Shown here: positions 35,086 to 40,000 of the stretch, piece after piece | Position numbering within the stretch: position 1 is the first letter of the stretch | Layout of the letters: each line of letters starts with the position of its first letter | Assembly: GCA_032139905.1 (NCBI GenBank) | Contig: JAQJDB010000005.1 | Location: 1-40,000 of the forward strand | Source of the DNA: Nitrospira sp. MA-1 | GTDB lineage: Bacteria > Nitrospirota > Nitrospiria > Nitrospirales > UBA8639 | Direction: 5' to 3' | Length of the DNA stretch: 40,000 bases | Program-made: the position numbers and the translations under genes | Notes under the pieces: generated by a model | The model's database searches: none | The model's input: the letters and a program-made list of their open reading frames with translations, nothing else | What the model was told of the DNA's origin: nothing

Positions 35086-36006
35086 ATGAGTCAACAAAAT
35101 GACCTAAAAACGATTTTGAATAAACTTCATTATTCCGACGATGCCAAGGTGGTGGCGCAGATTTCGGCCCAGACCAAACTGGTCATGGCACGAATGAAGG
35201 GGATTCGCCGCAAGGTGGTGGTGATGAGCGGCAAAGGCGGGGTAGGGAAAAGTATGACCACCGTGAATCTGGCGTTGGCCTTCGCGCGAATGGGGCAACG
35301 GGTGGGATTACTGGATGTGGATATTAATGGGCCTTGTGTGCCGCAAATGTTGGGCATGCGCGGGAAGGGCTTATTGGATACCCCGGAAGGGGCGGTGCCG
35401 CCGACCGGTCCGTTAAATATTAAAGTGGCGTCGATGGATTTTCTCCTACAAGAAAACGCTCCGGTGCGGTGGAAAGGTCCCATGGACCTCAGCCCGGTTT
35501 GGTTGGGCATGACCGAAATGAATGTGATTCGGGAATTTCTCTCCGACATGGTCTGGGGAGAATTGGACTATTTGTTGGCCGACCTGCCCCCAGGGGCGGC
35601 AGCCGATAAGCCACCCCTCCTGGCCGGACTCATTCCTGATTTAGCGGGGGCGGTGGTGGTGACGACGCCTTCCGAGGTGGCTTCGAATGTCGTCCAAAAA
35701 TCCATTGCCTATGCCCAGGAGCTGGGTATTGAGATTTTGGGGGTGGTCGAGAATATGAGCCAGTACCGCTGTCCCTCCTGCGGGGAAGAAAGTCCCTTGT
35801 TTGAGGGGGATACCGATTCCATGTGTGAGGCCTTGGGTTTGCCTCTCTTAGGACGCATTCCCTTTGATCGGAATTTTGCCCGCACCTTTGATAAGGGGGA
35901 ACCGATTCTGGATGGAGGCAATCCCACTGCGGCGAAATATCAGGACATTGCCAAAAAGGTTCATACATTGTTGGATTATCAACATGTTTTAGACGGGAAA
36001 GTGTAA
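35086..36006 (+). CDS. Mrp/NBP35-type P-loop ATPase, iron-sulfur carrier family
   Basis: 306 residues from ATG 35086, which has AAGG eight bases upstream; an in-frame ATG at 34990 would add a 32-residue segment unlike the family. Deviant Walker A is GKGGVGKS (49-56), switch I is GLLDVDINGPCVPQMLG, and a CPSC pair lies near residue 230 (YRCPSCGEES), the cysteines that bind a bridging iron-sulfur cluster. Where typical Mrp proteins read DLPPGTGD, this one reads DLPPGAAADKPPLL, an altered nucleotide-proximal loop. A MIP18-like N-terminal domain is missing. Mrp/ApbC proteins carry Fe-S clusters to apoproteins. The following gene, 49 bases on, encodes a Cys-rich partner with PCP_red domains, suggesting a shared task. 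Confidence 0.88.
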   Translation: MSQQNDLKTILNKLHYSDDAKVVAQISAQTKLVMARMKGIRRKVVVMSGKGGVGKSMTTVNLALAFARMGQRVGLLDVDINGPCVPQMLGMRGKGLLDTPEGAVPPTGPLNIKVASMDFLLQENAPVRWKGPMDLSPVWLGMTEMNVIREFLSDMVWGELDYLLADLPPGAAADKPPLLAGLIPDLAGAVVVTTPSEVASNVVQKSIAYAQELGIEILGVVENMSQYRCPSCGEESPLFEGDTDSMCEALGLPLLGRIPFDRNFARTFDKGEPILDGGNPTAAKYQDIAKKVHTLLDYQHVLDGKV

Positions 36007-36055
36007 CGTCTCGAAGCGATCGTTGGCCTTCGCCGACGTTCAGAAGGGAAACGAT

Positions 36056-36838
36056 ATGAAGTTTGTTTGTCTCAAATGCGAAACCTATATGACTTTTGAA
36101 AAAGTCGAAAAACCTGCTGAAGGCTCATTGGGGGTGTTTTTTGAATGCCCTTCCTGCCAATCGCGGTTTTCGATGGTGACCAATCCCGGCGAGACCCAGA
36201 TGGTCTCCTCTTTAGGTGTTCAGTTGGGCGGGAGAACCGAAGCGCCCAAACCGTTAGAAATGACTCGGGGCGGGTTAGAGGACAATGTTTCGGCTGGCAT
36301 GGGACAGATGGCCGCCTATTTGAACGAAAAAATTCAAGGTGGCCAACCGGCCGCGGCTCCCTCGACCCCAGCCGCTTCTGCCGCCCCGGCTAGTGCCGGA
36401 GCACCAGGTACTACTTCGGAAGGCGGTGGATGTCCCTTTTCGGCAATGGTCGCCCAAATGGGTCTGGGCTCAACGGGCGCCACAGGCACCCCAGCCCCTC
36501 CGGCTGGAGTGCAATTGATCTGGTCGCCGGATGCCCAAGAGAAGCTGGCCAAACTGCCATCGTTTGTGCAGCCGATGGTCAAAAGCAGCGTAGAGACCTA
36601 TGCCCGGAAGAGCGGTTTTACCACCGTGACTCTTCAGGTGATGGACGATTCCAAGAATGCCTCTACGGAGGGGATAAAGTGGACGCCGGAGGCGCAACAG
36701 CGGTTGGATAATATTCCCGACTTTATTCGCCCCATGGCGCGGCGGGAAATCGAACGTCTGGTCAAGGAGCGGGGACAGTCGGAAATTACAGCAGAGATCA
36801 TGGAAGAGGCCAAAGAAAAGTTTATGAAATTTATGTAA
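36056..36838 (+). CDS. Zinc-ribbon protein with two PCP_red-like domains
   Basis: 260 residues from ATG 36056 (AGAAGGGAAACG upstream). An N-terminal CLKC...CPSC ribbon (about residues 5-38) is followed by a low-complexity Ala/Pro/Gly linker containing one GGGCPFS motif. Two similar domains come next: about 165-210 (SPDAQEKLAKLPSFVQPMVK) and about 215-258 (TPEAQQRLDNIPDFIRPMAR). Both have the PCP_red pattern of the C-terminal tail of ChlB/BchB (W-x-x-x-A-x-x-x-L-x-x-I-P-x-F-x-R-x-x-x-x). Outside phototrophs, PCP_red domains occur in small proteins tied to Fe-S handling; duplication within one chain is unusual. It is likely in one operon with the Mrp-like ATPase, and the pair ends at a strong terminator. 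Confidence 0.82.
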   Translation: MKFVCLKCETYMTFEKVEKPAEGSLGVFFECPSCQSRFSMVTNPGETQMVSSLGVQLGGRTEAPKPLEMTRGGLEDNVSAGMGQMAAYLNEKIQGGQPAAAPSTPAASAAPASAGAPGTTSEGGGCPFSAMVAQMGLGSTGATGTPAPPAGVQLIWSPDAQEKLAKLPSFVQPMVKSSVETYARKSGFTTVTLQVMDDSKNASTEGIKWTPEAQQRLDNIPDFIRPMARREIERLVKERGQSEITAEIMEEAKEKFMKFM

Positions 36839-36864
36839 ATCTCGATTGATATTTGTGTTTTCAC

Positions 36865-36897
36865 AAAGGCGGCTCCTGAAAAGGAGTCGCCTTTTTT
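36865..36897 (+). terminator. Rho-independent terminator after the Mrp/PCP_red genes
   Basis: AAAGGCGGCTCC (36865-36876) and GGAGTCGCCTTT (36883-36894) pair with a single G-T wobble around a six-base loop, followed by more T. It lies 26 bases after the upstream stop. Confidence 0.88.
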
Positions 36898-36900
36898 GTT

Positions 36901-37020
36901 ATTCCCACGAAAGTGGAAATCCAGTCTTGTCTTACATTTCAAAAATGTGCGGGGTTTCGCTCCTGCCGACGAGGTCCTTTTGTTTCGGCAAAAGGACACC
37001 CTTGCTCGGGGACGAAACCC
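36901..37020. repeat. Composite palindromic intergenic element
   Basis: Three hairpins are nested in 120 bases: TTCCCAC/GTGGAAA (about 36902-36919), an outer pair GGGTTTCG (36952-36959) and CGAAACCC (37013-37020), and inside it a perfect GTCCTTTTG (36974-36982) and CAAAAGGAC (36989-36997). No reading frame is convincing. Its form is that of dispersed REP-like elements, but no second copy occurs in the window. Confidence 0.5.
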
Positions 37021-37030
37021 AGCATAAAGA

Positions 37031-37669
37031 TTAAGCAAAATCCTTCCAATTCGCGTATGGCTTTGTTCGGTAAATGGCTTCTGCCTTCACGGGAAGTTCA
37101 ACTCCAGCATGCTCTAGAAGTTGAGCTAGCTTCCCAAGTGGTAATCCCACGACCGTGGGATAATCTCCGTCAATTTTTTCGATAAGATGTGCTCCTTTTC
37201 CTTGAATGGAATAGGCACCGGCTTTCCCCAGGCTATCTTGTGTCGCCAGGTATGCCTGCAAGTCGGTATCTGAAAAGTCCTTGACCCAGACTTTGACGGT
37301 TTCTACCCATGTTTCCTCTATCTGTTTAGCCTTGCCTACCAAAACCAAACCGGTATGGACGAGATGGCATCGGCCGCGCAAGCGAGTCAGCATATGGTGG
37401 GCATCTTCGAGGTCTGCCGGTTTGCCAAGGATCTGGCCATCCAATTCAATGACGGTGTCACTGCCGATGGCAAGGCTGTCCGGATAGTGACTCGCCACGG
37501 ATTGGGCTTTTTCAAAGGACAGGCGTCGGACATGATTGGCGGGTGTTTCTTGGCCGAAGACTTCTTCATTGATTTCGGGCGGAATGATTTCAAAGGGAAT
37601 TCCCAAGAGGGTCAGCAATTCTTTTCGACGAGGCGACGAGGAGGCCAGGATGAGGTGAGGATCTGGCAT
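37031..37669 (-). CDS. maf: Maf-family nucleoside triphosphate pyrophosphatase
   Basis: 212 residues. The N-terminal loop LASSSPRRKELL, the GSDTVIELDGQILGKP motif, and GAYSIQGKGAHLIEKIDGDY with the GLPL segment are all conserved. Maf proteins hydrolyse non-canonical or modified nucleoside triphosphates to the monophosphate in the cytoplasm; the substrate subtype is not decided here. Its ATG directly abuts the dus stop (TAAATG) with no ribosome site on its strand, so translation is probably coupled to dus. Confidence 0.92.
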   Translation of the reverse strand: MPDPHLILASSSPRRKELLTLLGIPFEIIPPEINEEVFGQETPANHVRRLSFEKAQSVASHYPDSLAIGSDTVIELDGQILGKPADLEDAHHMLTRLRGRCHLVHTGLVLVGKAKQIEETWVETVKVWVKDFSDTDLQAYLATQDSLGKAGAYSIQGKGAHLIEKIDGDYPTVVGLPLGKLAQLLEHAGVELPVKAEAIYRTKPYANWKDFA

Positions 37670-38833
37670 TTAGGAGGTGGTGATGGTGGCCGGTATGTCC
37701 ATGTTCTGGTTGTCTATGGCACGGGCTTGATACTGGTTGACCAAATTGATCACATCTGTTGTGGAATGGGTACGAACGAGTTGTGCGCGCATTGCCGCAG
37801 CATAGGGAAATCCGGAGCAATACCAGCCTAAGTGTTTGCGCATGCGTACGAAACGCTCTGGCCCATGGACCCGTTCAAACAGGGAGGCATGTTGGATCAT
37901 GATCCTGAATTTTTCTTCCAGGGTTGGAGTATGCTGTGGTGGAATGCAAGCTTGTCCGATCCGCAACATCTCTCGTATCTGTGGAATCCCCTGAAAAACC
38001 CATGGGTTGCCGAGTGAGCCACGGCCAATCAACACGCCGTTAACGCGGGATTCCCGAATGCGGGCAGCAGATTCTCCCAGACTCTGAATATCGCCATTAC
38101 CCATGACAAGAATGCCGTGCGGCTGGATTCGGCTTGCGGCGAGGGCGATCGCCTCCCAATCGGATTGCCCCCGGTACATTTGTGATAGCGTACGGCCGTG
38201 AATGGAGATGACCTCCGGGCGTCCCTGGATAAGACAGGAGCTCCATTCTTCGATCATATTCCGGTCGAAGCCAATGCGGGTTTTGACGGATAACGGAATG
38301 GTTTTGCGAATTGAGGAGTGGTGTAGCTCGCTCTGAAGCTGGCCGATGGCTTCCAAGGCTTTGGCCTTCAGCCCGATTTGAGTCAGGGTCTGGCCTTCAG
38401 CCCAATCCTGGACGCCTTTTCTGGCCATCTCTATCAGTTCCAGTGCCAGATTTGGCGTGCGGATCAATCCGGCGCCACTTCCCGAGGAAGCGACATTTTT
38501 CGAAGGGCAGCCCATGTTGATATCCAACCCATCAAACCCCAATTCACAGACCACATGGGCCGCTTGGTAAAATAAGGCAGGTTCCTTCCCATAAATTTGG
38601 GCAATGACGGGACGTTCCGCTTCCGAGTATCGCAGGCTGTCGAGGGCCTTAAGTTTCCCGGAACAGATGTCATGGACATTGGTAAATTCCGTAAAGACCA
38701 CATCAGGTTTCCCGTGTATTGCCACGATATGGCGGAAGGCCGAATCAGTGACGCCATCCATGGGGGCCAATCCAATAATTGGTTGAGGGAGGGACCGCCA
38801 TAGTGTGGAAACGGTTTGCGGGGAGTGAGTCAT
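37670..38833 (-). CDS. tRNA-dihydrouridine synthase (Dus family)
   Basis: 387 residues. An FMN-binding TIM barrel with PIIGLAPMDGVTDSAFR, INMGCPSKNV including catalytic C109, SVKTRIGF, ISIHGRTLSQMYRGQSDW and VMGNGDI, followed by IGRGSLGNPW and a C-terminal helical domain. The length is slightly above the usual 320-350, owing to an insertion between about 130 and 180. It reduces uridine to dihydrouridine in tRNA. Closest to the DusB-type subfamily by overall pattern, but subtype is not certain. It leads the dus-maf pair on the minus strand. Confidence 0.92.
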   Translation of the reverse strand: MTHSPQTVSTLWRSLPQPIIGLAPMDGVTDSAFRHIVAIHGKPDVVFTEFTNVHDICSGKLKALDSLRYSEAERPVIAQIYGKEPALFYQAAHVVCELGFDGLDINMGCPSKNVASSGSGAGLIRTPNLALELIEMARKGVQDWAEGQTLTQIGLKAKALEAIGQLQSELHHSSIRKTIPLSVKTRIGFDRNMIEEWSSCLIQGRPEVISIHGRTLSQMYRGQSDWEAIALAASRIQPHGILVMGNGDIQSLGESAARIRESRVNGVLIGRGSLGNPWVFQGIPQIREMLRIGQACIPPQHTPTLEEKFRIMIQHASLFERVHGPERFVRMRKHLGWYCSGFPYAAAMRAQLVRTHSTTDVINLVNQYQARAIDNQNMDIPATITTS

Positions 38834-39016
38834 GAGCTGTGCGAATGAAATCGGATGCTTGAGTTCTGAGGTTATTTTACCGAAAACGTCTAGGTGTTCC
38901 TTTAAATCTTACACCTTTACTTCTTATACAGCCGACCGACCATTGACGGGAAGCGTCTGGAAAAGCCCAGTTGGTACATACTTGTTTTTGTCGTTGATGA
39001 ATTTGGAGGGTAGTGG

Positions 39017-40000
39017 ATGTCATTACGTAAAAATACATTTTTGGAAATGCCATCTGATGTGAACCATTGCGCAAAAATAAATGTGTTGGAAGAGGAGATT
39101 GTACGCGAAATCAAATCTCTTTGGACAGGACCTGACAATGATGTGCGGACGGCCTTATTAAAAGAAATGCTCGGAAGTGTGGTTAGGCTACGTGATTTAG
39201 ATACGGATGTCATAGATGTCAAGATTCTTCATCGAGCTTTAAAAGAGCTCCGCTACGCCTTCCGGGTATTTCGGCAATATCGCGAGGTGAAAAAAGTCAG
39301 TATTTTTGGTTCAGCCAGGACCCCAGTGGATGATCCCAACTATAAGCTGGCATCCCGATTTGGGAAACTCCTCAGTCAACGTGGCTTTATGGTGATCACT
39401 GGTGGCGGGCCAGGGATTATGCTAGCCGGGAATGAGGGGGCTGGTCGGGAGAATAGTTTTGGGGTGAATATAATGCTGCCTTTTGAGCAAGCCCCGAATG
39501 CGATGATTGCGGATGATAAAAAGCTTGTGCATCTCAAGTATTTTTTTACGCGAAAATTGTTGCTGGTGAAGGAAAGCCATGCCGTCGCCCTTTTCCCTGG
39601 AGGATTTGGGACGTTAGATGAGGCGTTTGAAGTTTTAACGCTGATTCAAACGGGGAAAACCCACCCGATTCCCGTCGTGTGTATCGAATCCCCTGGTGGT
39701 AATTACTGGAAACGAATGATGGAGTTTTTGGAGCAACAACTCTTGTCTCGTGGGTTTATTCATCGATCCGATTTAGCGCTCTTCAAAGTCGTGTATTCGG
39801 CAGAGGAAGCGGTTGAGGAAATTCAGCAATTTTTCCGGGTGTATCATTCTTTGCGGATGGTGAGAGATATGATGGTTATCCGAATTCATCAACAGCTCAC
39901 GCAGGCGGAGATGATTCAGTTAAACCAGGAATTTTCGGACCTCTTGACCGATGGAGAGTTTCGGCAAGTTGCGGCGTTGCCCGAGGAAAAGGATGAACCC
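39017..40000 (+). CDS. LOG-family (TIGR00730-type) protein, cut by window edge
   Basis: 328 codons are open from ATG 39017 to the window end. GGAGGG lies six bases before the start. An N-terminal extension of about 90 residues, mostly helical, precedes a Rossmann fold with VSIFGSARTP, VITGGGPGIM and the LOG motif PGGFGTLDE. A C-terminal segment continues past residue 290. LOG proteins are nucleotide-binding enzymes, some of which release cytokinin-like bases by phosphoribohydrolase action; in bacteria they probably act on AMP or other nucleotides. The motif residues are intact. Both the extra N-terminal region and the C-terminal continuation make this longer than a standard 190-residue LOG protein. 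Confidence 0.85.
   Translation, partial: MSLRKNTFLEMPSDVNHCAKINVLEEEIVREIKSLWTGPDNDVRTALLKEMLGSVVRLRDLDTDVIDVKILHRALKELRYAFRVFRQYREVKKVSIFGSARTPVDDPNYKLASRFGKLLSQRGFMVITGGGPGIMLAGNEGAGRENSFGVNIMLPFEQAPNAMIADDKKLVHLKYFFTRKLLLVKESHAVALFPGGFGTLDEAFEVLTLIQTGKTHPIPVVCIESPGGNYWKRMMEFLEQQLLSRGFIHRSDLALFKVVYSAEEAVEEIQQFFRVYHSLRMVRDMMVIRIHQQLTQAEMIQLNQEFSDLLTDGEFRQVAALPEEKDEP

Noticed and set aside
1-40000. CRISPR array, tRNA/rRNA genes, prophage or intact insertion sequence
   Set aside because: No regularly spaced repeats, cloverleaf genes, integrase or transposase were recognised in reading the window.

Overview
The window looks like a chromosomal piece of a free-living diderm (Gram-negative) bacterium. 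An outer membrane is implied by a secretin, an MlaA lipoprotein and signal peptides. Gene style and content (an unusual Mrp ATPase next to a zinc-ribbon protein with two PCP_red-type domains, a Tad locus with a LytS/LytTR pair, a DUF2868/DUF3482 pair) fit Nitrospirota, probably Nitrospira-like. That placement is inference; there is no rRNA or tRNA here to settle it.

Region 1 (1-2.9 kb) is a metal-homeostasis patch. A Fur-family regulator sits between two MerC-type membrane proteins, one divergent and cut by the left edge, one directly downstream. It is followed by a small secreted His/Cys-containing protein and a possible 51-residue membrane peptide. Three alternating TTTTCAT/ATGAAAA half-sites lie just before the regulator and look like its operator.

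Region 2 (2.9-17.5 kb) is a Tad (Flp) pilus locus led by its own two-component system: a LytS-type membrane histidine kinase and an overlapping LytTR response regulator. Then come the Flp pilin with its own terminator, the secretin CpaC/RcpA, TadE, CpaB/RcpC, a TadG-like protein, TadZ/CpaE, the TadA/CpaF ATPase, TadB, TadC and a TadD-like TPR protein. Most genes overlap or abut. Pairs of LytTR-type direct repeats, about two helical turns apart, lie upstream of both flp and cpaC, which suggests that the adjacent regulator drives pilin and machine separately. No prepilin peptidase is present in the window.

Region 3 (17.5-28.4 kb) is mixed. It holds a three-domain fusion of acyl-AMP ligase, acyl carrier protein and PlsC acyltransferase (minus strand), an HD-GYP c-di-GMP phosphodiesterase, the frameshifted remains of a leucine-rich-repeat/TIR gene, an overlapping DUF2868 (membrane) and DUF3482 (GTPase-like) pair, a short AI-2E transporter remnant, and MlaA. 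Decay is concentrated at 22.2-23.1 and 26.2-26.9 kb.

Region 4 (28.4-40 kb) is mostly housekeeping with several unrecognised genes: an RpoD-family sigma factor, a pentapeptide-repeat protein, two zinc-ribbon membrane proteins, an unknown convergent gene, phosphoglycerate mutase, a small membrane protein, a small acidic protein, the Mrp-like ATPase with its PCP_red partner (closed by a clear terminator), a palindromic repeat element, a Maf/Dus pair, and a LOG-family protein running off the right edge. No CRISPR array, intact insertion sequence, rRNA or tRNA was seen.
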